Below are positions 1 through 8,612 of a stretch of DNA of 56,629 bases, piece after piece; the first letter of the stretch is position 1, and the number at the start of each line of letters is the position of its first letter. The stretch spans positions 2,142-58,770 of the forward strand of contig JAJQBO010000262.1 of NCBI GenBank assembly GCA_021203245.1. Direction: 5' to 3'. Made by a program: the position numbers and the translations under genes. Source of the stretch: Planctomycetaceae bacterium. Lineage in GTDB: Bacteria; Planctomycetota; SZUA-567. The notes under the pieces are model-generated. The model did not search any database, had not been told where the DNA came from, and was given only the letters and a program-made list of their open reading frames with translations.

Positions 1-495
1 AACCTTTCCTTGGGCGCTGGGGGGGGGAGCTGGGTATCCAACAGCGACCATACAGAGCGGCCTAACTGTGGCTGGAAGAGAAAGTATCGTCGCGACGTCT
101 GCCATTTGTTTCTTGCGCGGAGCCACGCCAATCCACACGGTGCCGAGGCCCTGTGCTTCAGCCCCCAGCAGTAAATTCATCGTGGCTGCCGAGCAGTCCT
201 GCATCCAAAAATCGTATCCGGGGTTGTCGTGCTTCGCCGGAATGTCGGCCCCGACCATAATCGCCACCGGCGCCTTGCGTAAACTGGAGCCCTTGGGGAG
301 CGCGTCCGTGAGTCGGTCGAGAATAGTGCGATCGGTGACAACGACGAAGCACCAGGGGCGCGTGTTCCGGGCGGACGGTGCGGACATCGCCGCTTTGAGC
401 ATTATTTCCAGGGCGTCTTTGGGGACACCGTCCTCCCGATACGTGCGGATACTCGTGCGTGCGAATATACAACGCAGAACGTTGTTTTCAGGCAT
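1..495 (-). CDS. Nitroreductase family protein (C-terminus cut by window edge)
   Basis: The minus-strand frame opens at ATG 495 behind GGAG four bases upstream and runs 165 codons to the window edge without a stop, so the C-terminus is missing. It reads MPENNVLRCIFARTSIRTY, then SAPSARNTRPWCFVVVTD and later GLGTVWIGV. The R-S-I-R-x-Y start and the SAPSARNxxPW segment are the FMN-contacting signature of NfsA/NfsB-like nitroreductases. These are homodimeric flavoproteins that reduce nitro compounds, quinones or flavins with NAD(P)H. It lies downstream of the GntR regulator in the same orientation, 60 bases away, so it may be the last gene of the sugar operon, although a role there is not obvious. 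The natural substrate cannot be told. Confidence 0.85.
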   Translation of the reverse strand, partial: MPENNVLRCIFARTSIRTYREDGVPKDALEIMLKAAMSAPSARNTRPWCFVVVTDRTILDRLTDALPKGSSLRKAPVAIMVGADIPAKHDNPGYDFWMQDCSAATMNLLLGAEAQGLGTVWIGVAPRKKQMADVATILSLPATVRPLCMVAVGYPAPPPSAQGKV

Positions 496-554
496 TGCGC
501 TCCAAACGATATCGGCATGGGGATAAGGAGCAGTCGCGACACGGGCGGAGGGCG

Positions 555-1343
555 CTATTTCGCGGGCGAGCCATACTCCATGCGGATTTTGATTTTGTCG
601 CCGCGAAAAACGACGCGTGAATACTCCATCGGGACGTTATTGGTGGTATAGAAAAAGTTTTCCAGCCGAAGAAGGGGGAATGCGACGGTGACGTCAAGAA
701 TGGCCGCCTCTTCGGTCGAAGGAAGAACCGATTCAAGCGTTTCGATCTGGCGGATGATCGGGTGGTGATATTCGTATTTTAGAATGTCGCACAACTGCGC
801 CCCGAGAAGATCCTTTGTCTCCAGATACGGCGTCAAGGCCCTCGGCAGGAACGAAACATGCAGGCTGAGAGGCAATCCCTTAAGATAGCGAACGCGCGAC
901 AGCTTATAGACGGGATCCCCCACGCGCAACTCGAGCAGTTTGGCCATGCGGCTGGTGGCTTCAACCGTGTCGATTCCGAGAATTTTGGTCGTCGTCTCGA
1001 AACCCATCTGCTCGAGCTGTTCGCGGATACCCAGGTAGGAAAGGGGCTGGCCTTCGATTTTTCCTTCCGCCACAAATGTGCCTTTGCCGGGAACGCGCTT
1101 GAGAAGCCCGGCCGCGACAATTCGGTTCAAAACGCCCCTCACGGTCATGCGACTGATGCCATAGATTTTGCTCAGTTCGTTTTCCGAGGGAATGATGGAA
1201 TTGGGCGGCCAATCCTCGTTTTCGATTTTACCGCGGACAATGTTTTCGAACTGCACGTGCAGCGGTTGCGGACTATGTTTTTCGAGAAGCATGGGCCGTT
1301 CTTTCGTGCGGACAGGGTCATCATGGTTGAAATATTGATACAT
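555..1343 (-). CDS. GntR/HutC-type regulator with UTRA effector domain
   Basis: The 262-residue protein has an N-terminal winged HTH (about residues 27-95, with IIPSENELSKIYGISRMTVR and GLLKRVPGKGTFV) followed by a UTRA ligand-binding domain (about 110-250). This is the HutC subfamily, whose members usually repress catabolic operons and are released by a phosphorylated sugar or amino-acid metabolite. The start is uncertain. ATG 1343 has a GAG seven bases upstream, while ATG 1292 (MLLEKHSPQPLHVQ) would give the more usual family length. It sits downstream of the isomerase gene in the same direction. Two GTATATAC palindromes in the divergent promoter region (5114, 5414) match the GTnTAnAC operator known for this subfamily, so it is the likely regulator of the island. 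Confidence 0.93.
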   Translation of the reverse strand: MYQYFNHDDPVRTKERPMLLEKHSPQPLHVQFENIVRGKIENEDWPPNSIIPSENELSKIYGISRMTVRGVLNRIVAAGLLKRVPGKGTFVAEGKIEGQPLSYLGIREQLEQMGFETTTKILGIDTVEATSRMAKLLELRVGDPVYKLSRVRYLKGLPLSLHVSFLPRALTPYLETKDLLGAQLCDILKYEYHHPIIRQIETLESVLPSTEEAAILDVTVAFPLLRLENFFYTTNNVPMEYSRVVFRGDKIKIRMEYGSPAK

Positions 1344-1451
1344 TATTTGCTCAGTTTATAGATGTGAGTATAGCACAGCGTTGTTACGAGTTCAACATGA
1401 TAATACAAGATCATCCCGGCCGATGCTCCATCACCAGACATGCTCGGATTG

Positions 1452-1919
1452 TTATCCCAATACCTTGTCCTGCGCCTTATATTTCCGCTCGATTTTGCTG
1501 ATTTTACTAATTTTACCCGAGGACGGGCCTTCGATAAAGGCCAGTGACAGCCACTTGTCCACCAGCGCTGTGGCAGTCGCATGGCCGACCACCAAGGCAC
1601 CTAAACAGAGTATATGTGCGTTGTTGCTCAGGATGGAGCGCTCGGTCGAGTATATATCATGGCACACGGCGGCGCGAATGCCCGGTACCTTATTCGCGGA
1701 AATAGCCATGCCAATACCGGTGCCACAGATGAGAATACCCCGTTCACAGCCTCCTGCGGCGACTTCCGCCGCGACTTTCTCTCCAATTTCGGGGTAATCA
1801 ATATCCTCACCGGGTTTAACGCCCATATCGACAAATTGGTGCCCTTTTTGTGTGAAGGCATTGATAAGGTGTTGTTTCAATTCAACGGCAAGCTTATCAC
1901 ATCCGATAGCAATTCTCAC
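1452..1919 (-). CDS. RpiB/LacAB-type sugar-phosphate isomerase
   Basis: The 155-residue protein belongs to the RpiB/LacA/LacB family, which interconverts aldose and ketose phosphates (ribose-5-P/ribulose-5-P, galactose-6-P, or four-carbon analogues). It begins MRIAIGCD and carries the active-site loop ILICGTGIGM with the catalytic Cys65 and a conserved CHD segment near residue 91. The start is GTG at 1919 behind AAGGAGG, and it overlaps the end of the transaldolase-like gene (1897) by 23 bases, so the two are co-transcribed and probably translationally coupled. RpiB-family enzymes in tetritol, pentitol and sulfosugar clusters act on different phosphosugars, so the exact substrate is open. The lysine- and serine-rich tail after residue 135 is longer than in housekeeping RpiB. 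Confidence 0.92.
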   Translation of the reverse strand: MRIAIGCDKLAVELKQHLINAFTQKGHQFVDMGVKPGEDIDYPEIGEKVAAEVAAGGCERGILICGTGIGMAISANKVPGIRAAVCHDIYSTERSILSNNAHILCLGALVVGHATATALVDKWLSLAFIEGPSSGKISKISKIERKYKAQDKVLG

Positions 1920-3258
1920 AGTGTGTCCTCCTTGGTAGGATTAATCCTAACTCATACCATTGGCAGCGTTCATAAAAACGCCTCTGGTAGGAGATGACCT
2001 GGTTGGTCGATGTGAATTGGGCGAGATAATTGGGTTCGGCGGTAATGACGACTCGGCCAGCCATGTCCACGAACTCGTCCGAAGCGAGAAGTTTGTCAAT
2101 GTCCGGATAGTTTGCTTCACCTTCCATGCTGCAGATAATCAACCGCGTGTCATCCAGGTTGCACTGGCGCATGACGCGGAGATTGTGCCTGACGCCATCC
2201 AGGCCGTCGGAACCTTCCGACTCGTTATACATCCGGTATGCGACCAGTTGTTCCGCCAGATCCTTCACGCTAAGAAGATCGACGTTGTCCTCGTTTTTGG
2301 TGAAATAATCGGCGCCAATCATCAGCTTGCGGAGTTCCACCAAATGCGAGCGATCGGATTCCTGCCGGTAGCGCCTGAGGAGCGTTTCCATTTTTTGCGT
2401 CTGGATAAGGCGATGACGGATAAAGCTATTGATAAAGTACGGCTTGGCCTGCAACGCCAGGGCTGTCTGATACGGTTCGAACATCAAGGTGAAATTGACC
2501 CGGTAGCCGTGTTCGTGCAGCATGAGTGCGAGGTTATGGCCGCGGAGCGCATCGGCGGTTGAGACAGTGCGGCAGTTTCGTGAAAACCGCTTATCGCCAG
2601 TCAGAAGCTCGCCCACATTGTCCTTGTTGACCGGCCCGGTATGCGGCACCTTGATAACCACTCGATATTCGGACAACATTTCTTTGAACTTCGCCGCTTC
2701 CTCGAGTATTTCAGCGTCGCTGGCGCCAAACGGGTCGTTCAGCTCCACACTGATGTCGCAACCGGGGCCAAGAATGTTGCCGATTTCCGCCATAACTTCG
2801 TCACGAGTTTTGAATTTATTGCCGACGTTCGCTTCCGGGTTGTTGATGAACAGATCATAAATAATGCCGGGATTGCATGTGAGGTTCGCCAAGAGGCCTT
2901 TTATGGGCGCGACTTCGTAAGGATTGGCGCTGTCGGCTGAGAACAAGACGTTCGTCGGCCGAAGGACGCCGTTTTTATCGTACGAAATATTTCGAACCAG
3001 GTCCGCGCGGAGGACCTTGTCGGGCGCGATCTCCAGTTTGACCTCGAAACCGGCCGGCGTCTCATTCTGGGCTACCTTGAAATAATCGATAACCTTTTTA
3101 AAGCCGGGTGTTACCCCGATTTTCTCGGCTATGGCGACGATATCCTGTACAGCGCATGGATCAATCTCGTGCCGAAGCACTCTGGCGACGTACTTTTCCT
3201 CGCCCGGCACGACAGCCAGGTTAAGAGACTGGATGGTGGTTTTCACTTGCACGGTCAT
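1897..3258 (-). CDS. Transaldolase-like protein (long form)
   Basis: The 453-residue protein resembles the transaldolase class I aldolase barrel. The segment LTCNPGIIYD, the acidic stretch DISVELNDP and the lysine-bearing VVIKVPHTG match the strands that carry the Schiff-base chemistry of transaldolases. It is much longer than housekeeping transaldolases (about 220-330 residues), with extra C-terminal sequence. I chose ATG 3258 because AAGGAG ends six bases upstream. An ATG at 3264 would abut the Shine-Dalgarno, and upstream codons run back through the neighbouring gene. The gene lies between the split transketolase and the RpiB-type isomerase. Together they could rearrange a phosphorylated pentose, hexose or unusual ketose, but the real donor cannot be read from the sequence. 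Confidence 0.85.
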   Translation of the reverse strand: MTVQVKTTIQSLNLAVVPGEEKYVARVLRHEIDPCAVQDIVAIAEKIGVTPGFKKVIDYFKVAQNETPAGFEVKLEIAPDKVLRADLVRNISYDKNGVLRPTNVLFSADSANPYEVAPIKGLLANLTCNPGIIYDLFINNPEANVGNKFKTRDEVMAEIGNILGPGCDISVELNDPFGASDAEILEEAAKFKEMLSEYRVVIKVPHTGPVNKDNVGELLTGDKRFSRNCRTVSTADALRGHNLALMLHEHGYRVNFTLMFEPYQTALALQAKPYFINSFIRHRLIQTQKMETLLRRYRQESDRSHLVELRKLMIGADYFTKNEDNVDLLSVKDLAEQLVAYRMYNESEGSDGLDGVRHNLRVMRQCNLDDTRLIICSMEGEANYPDIDKLLASDEFVDMAGRVVITAEPNYLAQFTSTNQVISYQRRFYERCQWYELGLILPRRTHCENCYRM

Positions 3259-3296
3259 TCTCATCTCCTTCTGAAGTGAGGGTATAGTGACTGTAA

Positions 3297-4235
3297 TTAT
3301 GCGCGCAGAACTCGACGAATGGATTCGGCGATGCGGGTCGAGGAAAGGCCATAATAATCCAACAGTTCGTGATATGGTCCGGTGTTGATTGCGCCCGGCG
3401 GTATTCCCAACTTTGTAACTTTCGGTGCGCTGGCCATATAACCGGTCAGGCAACTGGCAACGGCATCGCCAAGGCCGCCGATAGTGCTATGTTCCTCGAC
3501 GGTGAATACCTGGCGCGCATCCGCCGCCATGGCGAGGAGGGTCTCCTCGTCCAACGGGGCCACGGTGGTCATGTTAAGGAGAGCCAGTTTTATCCCCTCC
3601 CCACGGAGCATCTCCAACGCTTCCTTGGTCGCGCCCGTCACTGTTCCACTCGACACGACCAAATCCTTCCCTGTTAGTATCACTTCGCCACGCCCGAGGG
3701 CGAAGGAGCGGCTGTCGCTCGGCAGAACGTCCGATGTGGCGTGGCGCGGCATGCGAATATAGACCGGGCCCACGTAATCAACCGATGCTCTCAACGAATG
3801 CTCCACCTCATACCCGTCACCCGGATTTAGGATCACCATGTTTGGAACAGTGCGCATGAGTGCTATATCTTCGTTTGCTTGATGGCTGGAGCCTGCGGGG
3901 GAGTGGGACAGGCCGCTGGACGATCCGATCACTTTTACATTGGTCTGCGAGTAACCGACGTCGTTGCGGATCTGTTCATACGCACGCATCGATATAAACG
4001 GTGCGATGGCCGAGATAATCGGAATATAGTCATTGACGGCGAGTCCGGCGGCGACATCCACGCCCGTCTGTTCACAAATTCCGACCTCTAGATACCTGTT
4101 GGGATATTTCTCCTTGAATGGCGACATTCCACTTCCGCTCCCACTGTCGCAACTGATGGCGACAACGTTAGCTTTTTCGGTGCCGATTTGCTCAAGGGTC
4201 GTCGCAAAGACTTTTCGTGGATCGCGTACGCTCAT
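3297..4235 (-). CDS. Transketolase, C-terminal subunit
   Basis: The 312-residue protein carries the pyrimidine-binding and C-terminal domains of a two-gene transketolase. It has the E-x-G-I-x-E-Q type motif (RYLEVGICEQTGVDVAAG, about residues 47-64), whose Glu activates thiamine diphosphate, and a later FTVEEHSTIGGLGDAVA segment. The start ATG 4235 follows AAAGGTGGGG and overlaps the stop of the N-terminal subunit as ATGA; a GTG at 4244 is the longer alternative. Transketolase moves a two-carbon ketol unit between phosphosugars. Split transketolases are common in anaerobes and in dedicated catabolic islands. The 38-base gap before the transaldolase-like gene supports one operon. Confidence 0.95.
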   Translation of the reverse strand: MSVRDPRKVFATTLEQIGTEKANVVAISCDSGSGSGMSPFKEKYPNRYLEVGICEQTGVDVAAGLAVNDYIPIISAIAPFISMRAYEQIRNDVGYSQTNVKVIGSSSGLSHSPAGSSHQANEDIALMRTVPNMVILNPGDGYEVEHSLRASVDYVGPVYIRMPRHATSDVLPSDSRSFALGRGEVILTGKDLVVSSGTVTGATKEALEMLRGEGIKLALLNMTTVAPLDEETLLAMAADARQVFTVEEHSTIGGLGDAVASCLTGYMASAPKVTKLGIPPGAINTGPYHELLDYYGLSSTRIAESIRRVLRA

Positions 4236-5074
4236 TTTCCCCACCTTTCGTTTGCATAGATTTCGAGAGCCGCGAGCGCCTTGTCACCTTCTTCCGCATC
4301 TGGATGCCAGTGGTGATAGGCGACCTTGTTTTCTGCAAACGGCATACCCTTGCTTTTGATCGTATTGCAGATAACCATGGTAGGTTTGCCAGGTATAGGA
4401 GGGGCGGAGAGTGTCTGCTTGAGCTCATCGACGTTATGGCCGTCTGCTATTCGAACTTCCCAGCCAAAGGCACTATATCTGTCTTCCAATAGTGCCGTAT
4501 CGTGGACCGTAAATGTCGTACCGTTGATCTGCAGGCAGTTTCGATCGAGGATAGCGACGATGTTGTCCAATTTTTTTGCGGCGGCCAACGATGCTGATTC
4601 CCACACTGTTCCCTCGCCGTGTTCTCCGTCTCCCATGACGACGAATACATGGTAGTCGAGCCCCGCCATTTTTGCCGCCAACGCCATGCCGCATGCCAGT
4701 GGAAGACCATGACCAAGCGAGCCTGTGGAGAAATCAATTCCGGGCAATTTTTTCATATCGGGATGGGCGGGAACGTGCGAATTCAGCTTGTTGTATTCAG
4801 AGAGAACGCTTTTGTCGAAAAAGCCCGCTTCAGCAAGAGTGCCATAAAGTGCAAGGCATTTGTGCCCACCGCTTAAAAGCAACCGGTCACGGCTTTTCCA
4901 TTGTGGATTCATCGGGTCGTAACGCATGACATCGCAGTAAAGGACGGCGAGGATGTCGGTGCACGAGAGGGATGGGCCGGCGTGTCCTTCACCGTACTTG
5001 ATGACGGTTTCTACGATATGCCGTCGCACCCGGTAGGCGAATTTCTCGGTATCTTCGCGCTGTAAAGTAGTCAT
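4232..5074 (-). CDS. Transketolase, N-terminal (ThDP-binding) subunit
   Basis: The 280-residue protein holds the pyrophosphate-binding half of transketolase. The thiamine-diphosphate motif begins at VVMGDGEHGEGTVWES and ends near LDRNCLQ about 28 residues later, the usual GDG-x(25-30)-N spacing. The upstream HVPAHPDMKKLPGIDFSTGS and GSLGHGLPLACG segments are typical of the family. The start is ATG 5074, six bases after GGAG; the longer ATG at 5086 has no Shine-Dalgarno of its own. It is the first gene of the minus-strand arm, so expression should be set by the promoter at 5132-5159 with the GTATATAC site at 5114-5121. Confidence 0.95.
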   Translation of the reverse strand: MTTLQREDTEKFAYRVRRHIVETVIKYGEGHAGPSLSCTDILAVLYCDVMRYDPMNPQWKSRDRLLLSGGHKCLALYGTLAEAGFFDKSVLSEYNKLNSHVPAHPDMKKLPGIDFSTGSLGHGLPLACGMALAAKMAGLDYHVFVVMGDGEHGEGTVWESASLAAAKKLDNIVAILDRNCLQINGTTFTVHDTALLEDRYSAFGWEVRIADGHNVDELKQTLSAPPIPGKPTMVICNTIKSKGMPFAENKVAYHHWHPDAEEGDKALAALEIYANERWGK

Positions 5075-5113
5075 TTGTGACTCCATTTAGGTGGTGATGT
5101 GAGGAGTGAACTT

Positions 5114-5121
5114 GTATATAC
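5114..5121. promoter_or_regulatory. Candidate GntR/HutC operator, transketolase side
   Basis: GTATATAC is a perfect 8-bp palindrome fitting the GTnTAnAC operator reported for HutC-subfamily GntR regulators. It lies 10 bases downstream of the -10 box of the minus-strand promoter, at the expected transcription start. The same octamer occurs 300 bp away beside the opposite promoter. The assignment to the regulator encoded at 555-1343 is inferred. Confidence 0.55.
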
Positions 5122-5131
5122 CAGTAAAGAT

Positions 5132-5159
5132 ACTGTACCTCGCACTTTGGCTTAGTCAA
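5132..5159 (-). promoter_or_regulatory. Sigma-70-type promoter for the transketolase operon
   Basis: Read on the minus strand, TTGACT (5154-5159) is separated by 16 bases from TACAGT (5132-5137). The start site would fall on or just before the GTATATAC operator, and the first gene begins at 5074. The -35 is strong and the -10 is moderate (4 of 6 consensus bases). Confidence 0.5.
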
Positions 5160-5379
5160 CTCAAAAATACGTGGATTTTTTTCAGACCAGTAAGGTTGTG
5201 GTTTTGGTATTTTGTTAAGATAGTGGAGAGGAAAAGGGAAAACTGATCCGCCCACCCGAGCAATAATACGTTATAATGTACCATTTTTGAAGGAATTGCA
5301 TCTTTCAATGATGGGCTACAAAAAAACTGAAAAAGAGTCCGGTTTATCAATCAAAAAAATATTTTTCCAGAACTCCAAC

Positions 5380-5408
5380 TTGACTAAGTAGAAACTACAT
5401 GCTATATT
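5380..5408 (+). promoter_or_regulatory. Sigma-70-type promoter for the MFS/aldolase operon
   Basis: TTGACT (5380-5385), a 17-base spacer and TATATT (5403-5408) make a near-consensus promoter facing the transporter gene. The predicted start lies within a few bases of the second GTATATAC site. It leaves a leader of about 230 bases before the ATG at 5647, in which I see no riboswitch I can name. The rest of the 5087-5646 gap is AT-rich and holds no convincing gene. Confidence 0.65.
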
Positions 5409-5413
5409 TAGCT

Positions 5414-5421
5414 GTATATAC
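5414..5421. promoter_or_regulatory. Candidate GntR/HutC operator, transporter side
   Basis: This is the second copy of the palindrome GTATATAC, placed five bases after the -10 box of the plus-strand promoter, where a bound repressor would cover the start site. Its layout mirrors the copy at 5114 on the divergent promoter. Confidence 0.55.
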
Positions 5422-5646
5422 AACGCAAGACCGGTTAACTCTACCGAATCCTCCTTATCCTTTTCTGCGACCGGTCACTCCTCGCTTCTGTCCATCTATC
5501 TACGCATCATCGCGCAAGTTGGCAGCGCTTGCGGCCGTCCTTACCCTTCCGGAGGCGAAAGCCTGATCACGGGTTCGAGTCGGTTAGCAGGTGAGAGTAT
5601 TCATCTAATTGAATAATTTCGCAGCACATCGAGAGGAGAAGTCGCT

Positions 5647-6942
5647 ATGACTGAAAAGATTTCCGGCAAAGTATGGGTCCTCTTATGGTCCGTATGGCTT
5701 TCCCAGGCATTGTGCTTTGTCGCGCGCTTTGGGTATGGCATGATGATCCCGGGCATACTGGAAGAAATGAATGATCCGAACGTGACGACCGGTATGCTCG
5801 GCAATGTCGCCGGCGTCGCCAGTTTTGCTACCGTCTTTATGACAATCCCGATTTCCGTCTTTGCCGTCCGGCTTAACCCGAAATTCTCGGTGCCGGCGGT
5901 GGTTCTCGGCGTCGCCGCCGGGTTTTTCATGTTCGGCAATTCGCGATCGTTGACCATGATGTATGTGAGTTACCTAATCACCATGTCTTTCGTTCAGGCG
6001 ATCACCTCTCTTCTGGCGATGGTGAAGGTCAAGGGCGTACCGCCCTCCCGCATGGCCCAGGTCAACGGCCTCGAGAATTTCGTTAGTCCGGTCGGGCAGG
6101 TCATCGCCACCCTGTGCATGGCCACAATCCTTGCCTTCCTCGGTTCCTGGCGGCTGGTGTACATCATCGCCGCGACCGGCATGGCGGCCTTGTGTCTCCT
6201 CTACATCTTCGTCTACGGCAAGGATATTTCCTACGACAGCGCTACGCCGAAGTCGCCTTCCGAAACGAAAAAGGACGAAATGGGCGCGTTTGAGGCGCTG
6301 AAACTCGCAGCCTCGAAAAAGGTGGTATGGCTGATTGGCATCGCCTATCCCGCCACGACTTTGTGCTGGATTGCCATGTTCTATTACTGGCCCACCTATG
6401 CGACGCGGGAATTGGGGCTGGAGCTCGGTCAGGCGGGTCTGGTTCTCTCGCTTATCCCGATTTTCTCCGCCGTCGGTTCGTTTACGGTTCCCATGATCAC
6501 GAAGAAGGTCGGATACGATAAGCCCTTCATCTGGCCGTGCGGCTTTATCCTGCCGGTTCTCTATTACACCATGACCCAGACCACCAATATTGTTCTTCTT
6601 TGCATCTGCTCCGCGCTCGCCGGCTACCTCTGCTACATGTTCGTCCCGCTGGTCTTCACCATTCTCTACCGTATCGGCCTGCCGCCGCGCGCGGTCTCGA
6701 TGGCGGTCGCCATACTTTACTCCATGATTTGCGTGGGTTCGGCGCTTGGCGGCACGGCGGTCGGTTGGCTGGTGGATACGGTTGGATTGCGGACCGGCCT
6801 GGCCATCAGTTGCTGCACGCCCTTCTGGTTCGGCATCCTCGGCATGTTCTTCCCCGAAATGGGACGGAAAAAAATGGAGGCTGATCAGCTGGCCGAGGCC
6901 GAAGAGGCACTCTCCGGCGAGGTCGCCGAGGCGGTGGTTTAG
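5647..6942 (+). CDS. MFS transporter, likely importer of the island's substrate
   Basis: The 431-residue membrane protein has about twelve hydrophobic segments and the cytoplasmic loops of the major facilitator superfamily. It lacks a cleavable signal peptide and has a hydrophilic central loop near residues 190-215 (DSATPKSPSETKKDE) between the two six-helix halves. The start follows AGAGGAGA. It is the first gene of the plus-strand arm, 56 bases before a DeoC-type aldolase, directly behind the strong promoter at 5380-5408. In such islands the first gene usually imports the sugar, polyol or sugar acid that induces the cluster. The superfamily is clear; the substrate is not. Confidence 0.92.
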   Translation: MTEKISGKVWVLLWSVWLSQALCFVARFGYGMMIPGILEEMNDPNVTTGMLGNVAGVASFATVFMTIPISVFAVRLNPKFSVPAVVLGVAAGFFMFGNSRSLTMMYVSYLITMSFVQAITSLLAMVKVKGVPPSRMAQVNGLENFVSPVGQVIATLCMATILAFLGSWRLVYIIAATGMAALCLLYIFVYGKDISYDSATPKSPSETKKDEMGAFEALKLAASKKVVWLIGIAYPATTLCWIAMFYYWPTYATRELGLELGQAGLVLSLIPIFSAVGSFTVPMITKKVGYDKPFIWPCGFILPVLYYTMTQTTNIVLLCICSALAGYLCYMFVPLVFTILYRIGLPPRAVSMAVAILYSMICVGSALGGTAVGWLVDTVGLRTGLAISCCTPFWFGILGMFFPEMGRKKMEADQLAEAEEALSGEVAEAVV

Positions 6943-6997
6943 AGGTGGCTCACGGTGGAATAATTGCTGCCGCCTGACGGGAAAAGGAGCGATACTC

Positions 6998-7696
6998 GTG
7001 CCAGATATCAGGAAAGAAAAGCGAGAGCAATGGCCAGCGCATTTCGAGAAATCTCATGTAGCCGAAATATCTGAAGAAGCAGTTATCGCAAGTTGCCAGA
7101 AGGCGGTGGCGATGAAATTGGGCGCTGTTTTCTGCTCTCCGTATCAGCTTTCCTATGTCAGGCCTATCATTCAGGGGAGCGGCGTTGAACTGGCACTGTC
7201 CATTTCGTTCCCGCGCGGCATCGATACGCCCAAGATTAAAGCGTACGCCGCCGAGCAGTATGCCAAAGAAGGCGCCGACTCCCTCGATTTTGTCATGAAT
7301 TATCGCGCTCTAAAGGAGGGGTACGTCGGCATAGTCAACGAAGAGGTAAAGTTATTGCGCCAGGCCGTTCCCGAAGTCATCCTGAAAATGATCGTCGAGG
7401 TATGCGAATTAACGGACGAGCAAATTGATGTTGCTTGTGCCATCGGGGCCGAAAACAATATCGAGTATATCAAGTCTTCAACCGGCGCGCTCTATGGCCC
7501 GACCTTCTCGCAGGTCAAGCGAATGGCGAAAAACCTTCAGAATAGCAACTCCATGGTAAAAGTAGCCGGCGTGAAATTTCCCCAACCTCAGAATGCGCTC
7601 ATGTATATTCTCGCCGGAGCGGAGCGAGTTGGAAGTCGAAATGCCTTCGAAATTATCGACGGCCTGCAGGAATTAAAAGAAGCCGGCGTGTTTTGA
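6998..7696 (+). CDS. DeoC/DERA-family aldolase, copy 1
   Basis: The 232-residue protein belongs to the deoxyribose-phosphate aldolase (class I) family. The Schiff-base lysine is Lys159 in YIKSSTG, the second catalytic lysine is Lys188 in VKVAGVKF, and Asp97 lies in SLDFVMN. Start GTG 6998 stands eight bases after AAGGAG; longer in-frame ATGs lie inside the transporter gene. It shares the C-terminal block VKFPxPQNALMY with copy 2 (10206-10916) and is clearly closer to that copy than to copy 3. DERA normally joins or splits acetaldehyde and glyceraldehyde-3-phosphate. The altered K-V-A/S-G-V-K loop, in place of the K-A-S/A-G-G/A-x-R loop of classic DeoC, suggests a changed phosphate site and a different substrate. 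Confidence 0.88.
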   Translation: MPDIRKEKREQWPAHFEKSHVAEISEEAVIASCQKAVAMKLGAVFCSPYQLSYVRPIIQGSGVELALSISFPRGIDTPKIKAYAAEQYAKEGADSLDFVMNYRALKEGYVGIVNEEVKLLRQAVPEVILKMIVEVCELTDEQIDVACAIGAENNIEYIKSSTGALYGPTFSQVKRMAKNLQNSNSMVKVAGVKFPQPQNALMYILAGAERVGSRNAFEIIDGLQELKEAGVF

Positions 7697-7770
7697 GTAT
7701 GGCTTTCAACGGGCCAACTCAGCGAATAATTTGCCTGATAATATCCAGCACGAGGAAAGGAAACTATTTT

Positions 7771-8589
7771 ATGAGCTTCTATGGATTGGAAGGTAAAAAA
7801 GCCATCATCACTGGGGCCGCAGGCGGTGTCGGCGCGGCAATGGCGCGGGAACTGAGTGCCCAAGGGTGTGAAATTGCCATCATCGACATAAAGGACGAAG
7901 ACGGCGGCAAAATGGCCGAGGAACTGAACCGACGCGGTAAGGCGAAATACTACCGATGCGATATCGCCGATATAAGCGCGCTCGAGCAAGCTTTTGCGGC
8001 GATTATCGCCGATTTCGGCGGCGTCGATATTCTCATTAACAACGCCGGCGTGCCGGTTCGGTGGCACATTCAAGATATGACGTCCGAACGATGGGATTGG
8101 TGCAACGGCATCAACATGAAGGCGCCGTATTTTCTCTCGAAAATGGCCGCGCCATACATGGCAAAGAAGAAATGGGGCAGGATTATCAACGTGTCCTCCA
8201 TCCGAACCCGGGTCATCAACGACGAAAATCATACCGGATACGCCATTACCAAGGCGGCTGTGGAATCCATTACCAAGAATTTCGCCGTCATTTACGGCAG
8301 ACACGGAATCACCACAAACGCGTTGGCGCTGGCCTACGTGATCACGCCCATGACAGAACATTATCTCAACGAGCCGGGTGCGGAACAGCGCATGTCCATG
8401 TCCAACCCGCAAAAGCGGATGATCGATCCGTCAGAGGTGGCCGACGTGACGGCATTCCTGGTTTCGGACAAGGCGAAATCCGTGAACGCTCAGGTGATCT
8501 TTATGGACGGAGGCGCCAGCTTCTACAGTCCCGTCAAGGAGATGCTCGCGAACTGGGATCAATTCAATACAGGCGGTAATAAAGACTAA
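7771..8589 (+). CDS. SDR-family NAD(P)-dependent dehydrogenase
   Basis: This 272-residue classical short-chain dehydrogenase has the cofactor motif TGAAGGVG (residues 14-21), NNAG near residue 91, a serine in NVSS and the catalytic pair Tyr157-x-x-x-Lys161. Asp after the second strand (IIDIKDED) favours NAD over NADP. I start at ATG 7771 behind GAGGAAAGG; the open frame extends to 7693 but has no ribosome site. Such enzymes in sugar islands oxidise a polyol to a ketose or reduce a keto-sugar. Its place between the first aldolase and the FGGY kinase fits polyol oxidation followed by ketose phosphorylation, which is an inference. Confidence 0.92.
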   Translation: MSFYGLEGKKAIITGAAGGVGAAMARELSAQGCEIAIIDIKDEDGGKMAEELNRRGKAKYYRCDIADISALEQAFAAIIADFGGVDILINNAGVPVRWHIQDMTSERWDWCNGINMKAPYFLSKMAAPYMAKKKWGRIINVSSIRTRVINDENHTGYAITKAAVESITKNFAVIYGRHGITTNALALAYVITPMTEHYLNEPGAEQRMSMSNPQKRMIDPSEVADVTAFLVSDKAKSVNAQVIFMDGGASFYSPVKEMLANWDQFNTGGNKD

Positions 8590-8612
8590 ATTATGAGGGG
8601 GGAACCCGAACC

